Positions 7,599 through 14,888 of a stretch of 34,969 bases of DNA are shown here, in pieces. Numbering within the stretch: the stretch's first letter is position 1; each line of letters begins with the position of its first letter. The DNA is from Ignavibacteriota bacterium (lineage in GTDB: Bacteria > Bacteroidota > Ignavibacteria > UBA10030 > UBA6906), in assembly GCA_003152875.1 (NCBI GenBank), contig PMBF01000018.1, forward strand, positions 75,536 through 110,504, given 5' to 3'. The notes under the pieces were generated by a model. It was not told the DNA's origin and made no database searches. It was given only the letters and a program-made list of their open reading frames with translations. The position numbers were made by a program, and so were the translations under genes.

Positions 7599-10274
7599 TC
7601 ACAGAGTGACCGATGTCTGGAAATCGGGATTTCCGTGCAGATTGAAGAGATCCATATCCAGAACAGCCGCGAGGTCGTATTTCTGGAGCACGGCCATTCG
7701 CAGATTGTCGAGGGATTGCCTGGCGTCCCGCTGGAGGGCGTACACCCGTGCCGCGTTGTAGAGAACGGAGGGGATCTTTGCCCCCTGGCGGAGGGCCTGC
7801 GTGACAGCGGTCTGGGCTTCCCTGAATGCTCCCAGCCTTGTCTGCACGAGCGCCAGCCAGCTGAGAAGCACAGGGTCACCGGGGTTCAGCGTCAGACGCT
7901 CGTTGATCACAGACCGGGCCCTGGCCAGCACTTCCTGCCATTCCGGGATCGGCCGGCCGGCAGCCTGTTGCATCCGCCCCAGCCTGTAGAGGCTTTCATA
8001 GTTCTGGCGGTTCTGGGCGGTCTCATCGGTGAGGATGGCCAGAGCTTCCTCGGGCTGCTGCGCATACAACTGGACGTTCGGCAGATAGCGGCTGACGTAG
8101 GCGCCGCGGTCCGGAGCCAGGCGCTCGCCCGCATGAAAAGTCAAAAGAGCGGCAGCATAGTCGTCCTTGCGGTCCCCCGCGGCAACTGCCATGTACTGTT
8201 GGATGAGGCCGAGGGCGGTATACGAAGCCGGATTGGCCGGATCGTCGCGGACAGAGCGTTGCGCCGCGGCAAGCGCTCTGTCGGTCTGGGCCCGCATGAC
8301 CAGCAGAAGAGCGAGCCTGCGGGTCGCTTCCGCATCGGTCGGCGCGACGACAGCCGCCTGCTCGAACCGCTCGACGGCTTTGTCGTATTGCCGCTGCTCC
8401 TGGTTCACGGCCCCGCACAGCCGCAGGGCTTCCGAGTTCTTCAGTCCCAGTCCCAGTGCACGTTTGCTGGAGACAGACGCGGCGAAGGCGTGATCCATCG
8501 AGATGTCGCCAGCCTCACCTGCGAGGATGTGCGCCCAACCGAGAGCCGCGTACGCCTCGGCAAAAAGTGAATCGTCCCTGACCGCATGTTCGAACAGCCC
8601 GACTGCAAGCAAAGGAGCTCCGGGGTCCGGCCGCAACAGAAGTGCGCGCCCGCGGAGGTAGGCTTCGTAGGCGTCTCCGCTTGCCGTCGGAATGCTGTGG
8701 AGCATCACCTGTTCTTCCTCACTCGCCCTCACCCCCGTTGCCTCAACCAGTTCCGCAAGGAGTTCCGAACGCTGGACAGGAAAGCCCTGCAGGCTCACGA
8801 TGAATTTCCGGGTCCACTGCGCCGAGGCCGCCACCGTGTCATATGCCGCCATCTCAATCGTCAGTGATGAACCGCTCGCGGCCATCGTCCATCGGAGATA
8901 CATGCCGGCTCTGGAGTTCCGCGCAGCCTGGAGCGGGGAGAAGGTGCTCGCTGCCTTGAACGCAGTGTATGAGGGGAGAACGCGAAGGTTTGCAATTGCG
9001 GAAAGCTTGTGGATCACGTCATCGGTCAGGCCTTCGGCCAGCTGAGCGGTCGCCGGATCGCCGTCCCTCGGAATCGCCGGAAGGACGAGGAGGGAGGGAT
9101 GAGAGGGTGCGACCGTGGCTTTCAGCTTTCGTATGAGGGCGTAGCCTCCCCCGAGCACTGCGCACGCCAGAAGCAGAGAGACAACGGGAGTGACGAGGTT
9201 TCTCGAGCGGGCTGCGATGCCCGGCTTTGGAGGAGCCATCGGGCCCTGCTGTTCGGTCGTTCCAACCAGTGTCAGGGGATCGGCGGGTTTCTCACCCAGC
9301 CCCGCATCGCGCAGCTCGTCCGCCTCATCCCGGAAAGGCGCCCCCCCCGGAGTATCCGCAAGCATATCCGTCCGTGTGTCTTCTTCCGCGATTTTCGCGG
9401 AGAGGTCCCTCGAGCGCTCCACCAGGCGGCGCAGCCGCCGGGCCTCATCGTTCTCCGGATCAAGGGAGGAGACGGTATCCAGCATCTCGAGAGCAGAGGT
9501 ATAGTGCTCGCGCTGGTAATGATTATCCGCCCTCTCCAGCAGCTCCTTGATCTGCTCCCTGTCGACGGCTCCCGGAGGAACCGGGGGAGGCCCGGGCATC
9601 TCATCAGGCTCGACCGGCAGGGAACGGTTCCGCCCTTCCATCACCTCGAGGCGGTGACGCATCGTGTCCAGCCCTGCATCGTCGGGTGTGAGGGCAGTCA
9701 GGCCATCCAGACATTTCCTCGCCACTCTCAGCTCTCCCTGCTCCATCGCGTTGTAGTATTCGTCGCGGAGCGTGGAGATCCTCTCCAGGAACTGGTCCAT
9801 GGACTCGGGCAGCACGAGATTGGCCGCGTCACCATCCGGCGTCGTACCGGTGAAGACCGGCCGCACTTCCTGAGCGGGTGACACATCCATTACAGGGACG
9901 CTCACCGGAACATCGTCGTGGGGGGGAACGAACCCGGGCGCAGGGGGGGGAACCATAGGGGGCGGAACAGCGGCGGGAGGACTCTCGGCGTTTTTTGCGG
10001 CCGCAGGAAACTCTCCACCTGCGGAACTTCCGGCGACTTCCTCCGCAGAGGGCGGCTGTCCAGCCGGGGTTCGGACATTATCGGAGCTTTCGCCCTGCGC
10101 CATCAGGGGAAGGCCCTGAGCGGACTGGTCCGAATCCTTCGTGGGGCGTTCCGGGAGTTCCTGCTCTTCATCCTCGATGCGCCGGAGTTCCGCCTCCTCT
10201 GCACGGCGGCGGATCTGCTCCAGCAGTTGACGGCGTTCTTCGTCTGTGGGTTTCTGGTGTTCGTCAGGGCTCAT
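7599..10274 (-). CDS. Membrane-anchored TPR protein with FlgO/TolB-N-like domain
   Basis: 891 residues. The N-terminal half is charged and Pro-rich with TPR-like helices (about 155-212 and 238-290). One transmembrane helix follows (about 360-381, LVTPVVSLLLACAVLGGGYA, flanked by Arg/Lys). Beyond it a domain with LLVLPAIPRDGD and GLTDDVIHKLSAIANLRVLPS resembles the FlgO/TolB-N-like segment that follows the kinase or DNA-binding domain in some bacterial Ser/Thr kinases and CadC-type regulators. The C-terminal third consists of TPRs starting with YEAYLRGRALL. No kinase or HTH domain is present, so the output domain is missing or supplied by another protein. ATG 10274 is preferred because the promoter at 10317-10345 lies just upstream; a longer frame would begin before that promoter. 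Role unknown; an envelope-sensing or scaffold protein is possible. Confidence 0.8.
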   Translation of the reverse strand: MSPDEHQKPTDEERRQLLEQIRRRAEEAELRRIEDEEQELPERPTKDSDQSAQGLPLMAQGESSDNVRTPAGQPPSAEEVAGSSAGGEFPAAAKNAESPPAAVPPPMVPPPAPGFVPPHDDVPVSVPVMDVSPAQEVRPVFTGTTPDGDAANLVLPESMDQFLERISTLRDEYYNAMEQGELRVARKCLDGLTALTPDDAGLDTMRHRLEVMEGRNRSLPVEPDEMPGPPPVPPGAVDREQIKELLERADNHYQREHYTSALEMLDTVSSLDPENDEARRLRRLVERSRDLSAKIAEEDTRTDMLADTPGGAPFRDEADELRDAGLGEKPADPLTLVGTTEQQGPMAPPKPGIAARSRNLVTPVVSLLLACAVLGGGYALIRKLKATVAPSHPSLLVLPAIPRDGDPATAQLAEGLTDDVIHKLSAIANLRVLPSYTAFKAASTFSPLQAARNSRAGMYLRWTMAASGSSLTIEMAAYDTVAASAQWTRKFIVSLQGFPVQRSELLAELVEATGVRASEEEQVMLHSIPTASGDAYEAYLRGRALLLRPDPGAPLLAVGLFEHAVRDDSLFAEAYAALGWAHILAGEAGDISMDHAFAASVSSKRALGLGLKNSEALRLCGAVNQEQRQYDKAVERFEQAAVVAPTDAEATRRLALLLVMRAQTDRALAAAQRSVRDDPANPASYTALGLIQQYMAVAAGDRKDDYAAALLTFHAGERLAPDRGAYVSRYLPNVQLYAQQPEEALAILTDETAQNRQNYESLYRLGRMQQAAGRPIPEWQEVLARARSVINERLTLNPGDPVLLSWLALVQTRLGAFREAQTAVTQALRQGAKIPSVLYNAARVYALQRDARQSLDNLRMAVLQKYDLAAVLDMDLFNLHGNPDFQTSVTL

Positions 10275-10316
10275 GGCACGGGGGTATCCGGGAATGGTCC
10301 AACGGGGAGCATAGAA

Positions 10317-10345
10317 AATATATCCAAAACCCGCTCGAATGTCAA
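10317..10345 (-). promoter_or_regulatory. Sigma70-type promoter of the TPR membrane protein gene
   Basis: On the minus strand, TTGACA (10345-10340), a 17-base spacer and TATATT (10322-10317) match the promoter at 7528-7556 in spacing and -10 box. It also sets the start at 10274 rather than further upstream. Confidence 0.75.
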
Positions 10346-10474
10346 CGAAGGCTTCCGGCCATGGCCGGGTATCGCTTTCCTTCAGATCCGGACACGCCGG
10401 GGCGATTTGGTCCCGCAATCGTGGGCAGAAGGAAAAGAGGGGCTGCAGGATACGCCGCCGGACGACCGGGTCTC

Positions 10475-10503
10475 TTGATTTCCACGCCTCTTCTTTCTAA
10501 GTT
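10475..10503 (+). promoter_or_regulatory. Likely promoter of lemA and the M48 protease gene
   Basis: TTGATT (10475-10480) and TAAGTT (10498-10503) are spaced by 17 bases, about 50 bases before the lemA start. The -10 box is less canonical than those of the two divergent TPR genes. Confidence 0.5.
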
Positions 10504-10555
10504 CCCGGGCGTGTGGCTATTGCGCCGCCGTCTCATTCATAATCCGGGGGCATCC

Positions 10556-11122
10556 ATGTCCGTCTTTGGAATATTCCTCATTGTCGTCGTCATTCTTGCA
10601 TTCTGGGTCATGCTCAAGTACAACAGCCTCGTGGCCCTGCGTAACCAGGTTGAAAACGGCTGGCGGCAGATTGACGTCCAGTTGAAGCGCCGCCATGACC
10701 TCATCCCGAATCTGGTAGCCACGGTGAAGGGGTACATGGAGTTCGAACAGGACACGTTGCAGAAGGTCATTGCCGCCCGAAACGCCGCCGCGGGTGCCCA
10801 GGGAGTGGCTGATGCCGCAAAGAAAGAGGGGGAGTTGAGCGGGGCGCTGTCACGGCTCTTCGCGCTGGCGGAGAATTATCCCACGTTGAAGGCCAATGAG
10901 AACGTCAAACAACTGCAGGAAGAGCTTTCAAGCACGGAGAACAAGATCGGGTTTGCGCGCCAGTTCTACAACGACATCGCCACCAAGTTCAACATTGCCC
11001 AGCAGGTCTTCCCGGCGAGCATCATTGCGGGGATGTTCGGTTTTCAGCCTCGGGAGTTGTTTGAGGTAACGGAGCCGGGCGAGAGAAACGTTCCGGCCGT
11101 CGACCTGTCACTCCGAAAGTAA
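10556..11122 (+). CDS. lemA: LemA family membrane protein
   Basis: 188 residues. One N-terminal transmembrane helix (about 4-20) is followed by the LemA helical bundle, with the family signature LKYNSLVALRNQVENGWRQIDVQLKRRHDLIPNLV in the first 55 residues. LemA proteins are small membrane-attached helical proteins of unclear function that often sit beside an M48 peptidase gene, as here: the next ATG comes 3 bases after this stop. ATG 10556 is preceded by a G-rich ribosome site (CGGGGGC). A longer upstream reading frame is ignored because the LemA family begins at the membrane helix and the promoter lies inside that extension. Confidence 0.95.
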   Translation: MSVFGIFLIVVVILAFWVMLKYNSLVALRNQVENGWRQIDVQLKRRHDLIPNLVATVKGYMEFEQDTLQKVIAARNAAAGAQGVADAAKKEGELSGALSRLFALAENYPTLKANENVKQLQEELSSTENKIGFARQFYNDIATKFNIAQQVFPASIIAGMFGFQPRELFEVTEPGERNVPAVDLSLRK

Positions 11123-11125
11123 GTC

Positions 11126-12148
11126 ATGGCGCAGAGGGTTTCGGGCAACATCTTCGAGCAGCAGCAGACGAACCGCCGGAACACCGTGCTGGTGATGGCG
11201 GTGTTCATCGGGTTCGTCGGGTTCCTTGGACTGGGATTCGATGTCCTCATACTGGGACTGGGGCAGCGGGGGTCCTTCCATCTCCCCGTAGCGACGTTGC
11301 TGGCAGTAGGGTTCGGGTCGATGAGCGCCTTCTGGAGCCTTCAGGCCGGCGCAGCGTCGGTCCTTCGCTCATCGGGCGCGGTGGCGGTTGCCGCTGATGA
11401 TCCGCAGTACCGGCAGCTCCGCAATGTGGTTGAGGAGATGTCCGTCGCCGCGGGGCTTCCTGTTCCCTCGGTGTATATCATCCCCGACCCCGACCCGAAC
11501 GCATTCGCAACCGGAAAGGACCCGGCTCACGCCTCTGTTGCCGTAACACAGGGTCTGGTGGACCAGCTGTCACGCGATGAGCTCCAGGCTGTGGTAGCTC
11601 ATGAGATGAGCCATGTGCGCAACGAGGATATCCGGCTGATGACGGTCGTCGCGGCTCTGGTGGGAGCAGCAATGCTGCTGTCGCAATTCGGGATGCGGTC
11701 CATGCAGTTCGGGGGAGCCGGCGGGGGAAGGAGGAGCGACAGTTCGCGGCGGAGCGGCGGAGGGGGGGTGATCTTCCTGGTGTTCTGGCTCCTGGCGATG
11801 ATCCTGGCGCCGATCATCTCGCGGATCCTGGCGATGGCAGTATCGCGACGGCGAGAGTACCTTGCCGACGCCTCGGGAGCTGAGCTGACCCGTAACCCGG
11901 GAGCCCTTGCAGCTGCACTGGAAAAGATCGATGCGGCAACGGACCCGACCAGATCGATCAAACAGGGGACTGCCCATCTCTGCATTGCGGACCCGCTCGG
12001 AGCGGCCGCCAACGACCGGGAGGGGTGGCTGGCAGACCTGTTTGCCACGCATCCCCCCATCAAGAAGCGCATCGACGCCCTGCGTGCAATGGCTTTTCAG
12101 GCACGACCTGACCCTACGGCGCTGAAGCAGCCTTCGCCAGGATCGTGA
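11126..12148 (+). CDS. htpX: M48 family zinc metalloprotease (HtpX-like)
   Basis: 340-residue membrane protease. Two N-terminal hydrophobic segments (about 21-45 and 53-75) precede the catalytic domain with zinc motif HEMSH (159-163; E160 catalytic). The third ligand is probably E244 in REYLADASGAELTRNP. Two more hydrophobic segments lie at about 172-187 and 215-238, separated by a Gly/Ser/Arg-rich loop. HtpX enzymes cleave damaged membrane proteins in envelope stress. It is co-transcribed with lemA (3-base gap). The last 35 bases overlap the end of the convergent lipoprotein gene at 12114. This lemA-proximal subgroup differs from E. coli HtpX, so substrate may differ. Confidence 0.93.
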   Translation: MAQRVSGNIFEQQQTNRRNTVLVMAVFIGFVGFLGLGFDVLILGLGQRGSFHLPVATLLAVGFGSMSAFWSLQAGAASVLRSSGAVAVAADDPQYRQLRNVVEEMSVAAGLPVPSVYIIPDPDPNAFATGKDPAHASVAVTQGLVDQLSRDELQAVVAHEMSHVRNEDIRLMTVVAALVGAAMLLSQFGMRSMQFGGAGGGRRSDSSRRSGGGGVIFLVFWLLAMILAPIISRILAMAVSRRREYLADASGAELTRNPGALAAALEKIDAATDPTRSIKQGTAHLCIADPLGAAANDREGWLADLFATHPPIKKRIDALRAMAFQARPDPTALKQPSPGS

Positions 12149-12617
12149 CCATGTCCTGTTCGATCGTCGCCTGCGGACTTTCGACGATCCGCCCCAGCTC
12201 CTTCCCTCCCTTCATAAAGACAAACGTCGGCAGCAGCACGATCGCGTACTGATCGGTGAGCCCATCGTTCGACTTCTTGGTCCTGTCCAGCCCGTACAGC
12301 CTGATGGACGCCGGGGGAATGCCGGCCTCGTCCGCCAATTTGAAAAACCTCGGGACCTCGCGCCTGCTGTCAGAACACCACGTTCCTAAAAACACGATAG
12401 TCTCCACGCCGCTTGAGACACTCTTGAGCATTTCCACGAACGGTTTGCCGACACTGACCGTGTCGTAGGTCGTCCGGAACGCCTGGTACTCCGGGCTGAA
12501 AAGGGCGCTCCGCTCCATCCATCCGCGCGCGATACGTTCCTCACGCTGGGTGCCCGTATGCGCGCAGCCGGCCAGCAGAGCCGCCGCAAGGGAAAAGCAG
12601 AGTGCCGTGCGTCTCAC
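12114..12617 (-). CDS. Thioredoxin-fold lipoprotein with WCSDS active site
   Basis: 167 residues from GTG 12617, chosen because GGGGGA lies 6 bases upstream and the product then begins with a compact lipoprotein signal (RRTALCFSLAAALLAGC, lipid-accepting Cys18). The thioredoxin-like domain holds FLGTWCSDSRREVP with C81 but Ser at the fourth position, so it is CxxS rather than CxxC, and a later cis-Pro segment LLPTFVFM. Without a second Cys it may form mixed disulfides or act non-redox. Likely anchored in a membrane, facing the periplasm. An upstream ATG at 12668 would add 17 uncharacteristic residues. The 3' end overlaps the M48 protease gene by 35 bases. Confidence 0.82.
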   Translation of the reverse strand: MRRTALCFSLAAALLAGCAHTGTQREERIARGWMERSALFSPEYQAFRTTYDTVSVGKPFVEMLKSVSSGVETIVFLGTWCSDSRREVPRFFKLADEAGIPPASIRLYGLDRTKKSNDGLTDQYAIVLLPTFVFMKGGKELGRIVESPQATIEQDMVTILAKAASAP

Positions 12618-12658
12618 ACTGCATCCCCCGTTGTTTTTCCGCACGAAGGTCGTATATT

Positions 12659-12675
12659 GATTCATCACGTGAATC
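12659..12675. promoter_or_regulatory. Operator-like inverted repeat in a divergent promoter region
   Basis: GATTCA (12659-12664) and TGAATC (12670-12675) form a 6-base inverted repeat with a 5-base centre, 12 bases before queF and about 42 before the lipoprotein gene. It could bind a dimeric regulator, or be chance. Confidence 0.35.
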
Positions 12676-12687
12676 TACGGAATCACC

Positions 12688-13113
12688 ATGAGAAAGACAA
12701 CCACGCGGCCTGAGCCTCTCGGCCGCCGGTACAATGCGGAGGATGCCTCGCGTGTCGATGTCACAGCACTCGACGTCTTCCCCTATGAATATCCGGGGAA
12801 GGAGATTGTGATTGACGTTGAAACGGACGAGTTCACTGCCGTCTGTCCTTTTTCCGGCCTCCCCGACTTCGCGACGATCCGCATTCACTACATCCCCGGG
12901 AAGTCGATCATCGAGCTTCGTTCGCTGAAGTACTACCTGTTCTCGTACCGGAACGTGGGGATCTACCAGGAGCATCTTGTCAACAGGATTCTGGAAGATC
13001 TGGTGCGGAGGGCGAAACCGAAATGGATGAAGGTGGTCGCTGACTACAGGGTGAGAGGCGGGATTCACACCGTTGTTTCGCGCGAACATCGGACCGGCGG
13101 AGGCCGCCGCTAG
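12688..13113 (+). CDS. queF: NADPH-dependent preQ0 reductase
   Basis: 141 residues, the length of the short (YkvM-type) QueF. It reduces 7-cyano-7-deazaguanine to 7-aminomethyl-7-deazaguanine for queuosine in tRNA. C53 in AVCPFSGLPDF forms the thioimide with substrate and D60 is the acid. The NADPH-site motif appears as ELRSLKYYL (76-84), with Arg where Lys is common. No other queuosine gene is adjacent. It diverges from the thioredoxin-like lipoprotein gene across about 70 bases. Confidence 0.96.
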   Translation: MRKTTTRPEPLGRRYNAEDASRVDVTALDVFPYEYPGKEIVIDVETDEFTAVCPFSGLPDFATIRIHYIPGKSIIELRSLKYYLFSYRNVGIYQEHLVNRILEDLVRRAKPKWMKVVADYRVRGGIHTVVSREHRTGGGRR

Positions 13114-13192
13114 CGGCAGAATCGACATTGCGTGCGCGCTTTGACCCCCGCCCCCTTGGGCCCAGGCCCCGGGCAACGCGAGGGGCACGCGC

Positions 13193-14011
13193 TTAGGAGC
13201 TTCCCGGTGCCGGCAGCTGCTTCCCCTTCTCTTGCTGCTTGAGAAATTTTCCCATCCGATACGGTGCTCCCGGGCTTTTGAACACTGCATCGCGGAGGGT
13301 ATCGTACAGTATTTTTGCCTCACGCCGGGCTTCCAGGTTCAGGACAAAGACTTTCCATCCCCGTGCCGTTTGATCCCCGACTTCGCTGATCCGCGCCCCC
13401 CGCGGATCAAACACGCAGGAGGGTCCTCCTTCCATTCCCGCCGCATTGCATCCGGCCACGAACACCTGGTTTTCGATCGCACGCGCTTTCAGGAGTGTGC
13501 GCCAGGCATCGGCGCGGACGGCTGGCCATCTGGCAGGGACCACGAGAAGGTCCATCCCCTGAAAGGTAAGGCGCCGGGCAAGCTCGGGGAAACGAAGGTC
13601 GAAGCAGATGATCAGGCCGAGGCGGACCCGGCCGTTTCCGATCCTGATCGTCGTGGTCCGCGCCTGCGTGCCCGCGCGGAACCAGCGGTGATCACCCGTG
13701 GGCCGGAACAGATGGATCTTATCATACCGGTATACGGTGCGGCCGCGCTGAAAGACGAACGAGGTATTGGCGGCGGCTTGAGCATTGACCGGCACGCGGG
13801 CCGAGCCGGCGACAATGACCAGGTGGTGCCTCCGGGAGATTTCCAGGAGATGCCTGAAGTATTCGTCTCGTGGAGCATGTGTCCCTTCACCGCGGGTGAG
13901 CGCCGCGTAGCCGCCGTCTGCCAGCTCCGGGAGCACAATGAAGTCGACGGTTCCCACGCGGCGTTCTTCAAGCCGCCGGAGATCCGTACAGAGTGCAATT
14001 CGAAGAATCAT
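13193..14011 (-). CDS. Nitrilase-family amidohydrolase
   Basis: 272-residue cytoplasmic carbon-nitrogen hydrolase. The catalytic triad is E29 (VLPEL), K98 (YDKIHLF) and C136 (IICFDLRFPE). The short length, LICFDLRFPEL and AIENQVFVAGCN are typical of omega-amidase (YafV/Nit2-like) and related small amidases that hydrolyse alpha-ketoglutaramate or similar amides. Substrate cannot be fixed from sequence. It converges with queF. A 16-bp perfect hairpin lies just upstream of its start (14031-14065). Confidence 0.87.
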   Translation of the reverse strand: MILRIALCTDLRRLEERRVGTVDFIVLPELADGGYAALTRGEGTHAPRDEYFRHLLEISRRHHLVIVAGSARVPVNAQAAANTSFVFQRGRTVYRYDKIHLFRPTGDHRWFRAGTQARTTTIRIGNGRVRLGLIICFDLRFPELARRLTFQGMDLLVVPARWPAVRADAWRTLLKARAIENQVFVAGCNAAGMEGGPSCVFDPRGARISEVGDQTARGWKVFVLNLEARREAKILYDTLRDAVFKSPGAPYRMGKFLKQQEKGKQLPAPGSS

Positions 14012-14030
14012 GGCCTCTCCCCTTCAAGCG

Positions 14031-14065
14031 GGAAACCCCGTCCCGCATTGCGGGACGGGGTTTCC
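14031..14065. terminator. Perfect 16-bp hairpin, probable terminator of the cold-shock relic
   Basis: A 16-base stem (14031-14046 with 14050-14065) and 3-base loop contain the core GTCCCGCATTGCGGGAC. It lies 3' of the decayed cold-shock gene on the minus strand. No clear T-run follows, so it could equally be a dispersed palindromic repeat. Confidence 0.55.
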
Positions 14066-14104
14066 GGTAACCTGGGACCTCCCCCGGAGCACTCCTTCAG
14101 GGTA

Positions 14105-14310
14105 TCAAGGACGGCGCGGGGAACCCTGGACTTTGGTGACGTTCCGGGCCTGAGGGCCCCACGAGGCTGTTTTCCACTTCAAACTCCACCCTGTCACCTT
14201 CATGAAGCGATCGGCACCCGTCACCGCTGATGGCCTTGCAGGTGTTGCGAGCGTGCGATCCATGGCGGGAGTAACACTCGTACAAGCAACGGAACCATGA
14301 AGGGCCAAAA
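14105..14310 (-). pseudogene. Decayed CspA-family cold-shock gene
   Basis: The C-terminal half of a cold-shock domain is readable in two frames. One frame has AISGDGCRSLHEGDRVEFEV (about 14234-14168). After a one-base frame change near 14150-14165, the other has GPQARNVTKV followed by a stop at 14105. These match the end of CspA-type RNA chaperones. The N-terminal KWFN and KGFGFI RNA-binding segments cannot be recovered in any frame, so this is more than a single sequencing error. The upstream limit is approximate. Confidence 0.62.
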
Positions 14311-14371
14311 TCGGTGTACACGAGCTACCCGGTCAAGATATGGTCCCGACTCCTGAAATGCAACAGAACGA

Positions 14372-14406
14372 AAGGGGTGAACCCGCTTACGCGGTGCTCA
14401 CCCCTT
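14372..14406. terminator. Hairpin downstream of the 49-residue gene
   Basis: Arms AAGGGGTGA (14372-14380) and TCACCCCTT (14398-14406) pair perfectly with an inner GC-rich stem. It lies 3' of the minus-strand small gene ending at 14484. A perfect 16-base palindrome (14463-14478) lies between them. Confidence 0.55.
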
Positions 14407-14483
14407 GATCGGGCCGCCGTCCCACCTTCAAACGGCCCGCTTGCTGATGTGTCCGAAAGTGACGCCGGCATGCCGGCGCCCGA

Positions 14484-14633
14484 TTACTGCAGAGCGAGAA
14501 AGAGCTCCCCTCCAAGGATGGTGCTGAAGGAGACTGCGTACCACATCTGACGGTCCATCTCTTCGAGCAGGACCATCTCCAGAAACTCCCGCTCGCTTCG
14601 TGAGAGTTTCCCAAAACGGCGGTTTGTCTTCAT
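14484..14633 (-). CDS. Unrecognised 49-residue small protein with hydrophobic C-terminus
   Basis: A 49-codon frame from ATG 14633 to TAA 14484 preceded by a near-perfect ribosome site (AAAGGAGGA, 4 bases before ATG), one of the strongest in the window. The product has a basic start ([16 protein letters not shown]), an acidic Met/Leu-rich amphipathic stretch (17-29) and a hydrophobic end (about 31-49, [19 protein letters not shown]) that could insert in or lie on the membrane. I do not recognise a family. Two hairpins follow the stop. It diverges from the aldolase gene across about 255 bases. Confidence 0.68.
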   Translation of the reverse strand: MKTNRRFGKLSRSEREFLEMVLLEEMDRQMWYAVSFSTILGGELFLALQ

Positions 14634-14888
14634 GATCTCCTCCTTTCCCGCTCTTATCATCCATATTTCCTTACGAAGATCATGCCAGAATTGTTGCCGC
14701 GCCCGGGCTCATTTTTTCGCCTTTCTGGTTCCTGCGTGTCCTTTTTTGACCACAGGGGTGTTGACTGGAATACCCAACGGAGTGTCGCATTGGGTCCCCA
14801 TCCCTTTCATTCTTGGCTTTTTTTGCCTATAGTGAAGGGTCACCACGGCAAACCCTCTCACAGTTCACTGCACACAGGAGAAGCATTC

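Noticed and set aside
5767-7761. 664-codon open frame on the + strand opposite the coiled-coil gene
   Set aside because: It mirrors the Glu/Arg/Leu-rich codon pattern of the real gene, giving Leu/Phe/Pro-rich nonsense. The minus strand has the promoter, TPR and repeat structure.
10275-10418. Longer N-terminus for the TPR membrane protein, from an ATG at 10418
   Set aside because: The extension would include the strong promoter at 10317-10345 in the coding region.
13232-14230. 332-codon + strand frame opposite the nitrilase gene
   Set aside because: The catalytic Glu-Lys-Cys triad is on the minus strand; the + frame shows no domain.
14813-14827. Sigma54-like TTGGC...GCC upstream of the aldolase gene
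   Set aside because: The GG and GC elements are 8 bases apart instead of the required 10.
14761-14833. Sigma70 promoter from TTGACT (14761) or TATAGT (14828) for the aldolase gene
   Set aside because: Neither box has a partner at 16-18 bases; the two are 61 bases apart.
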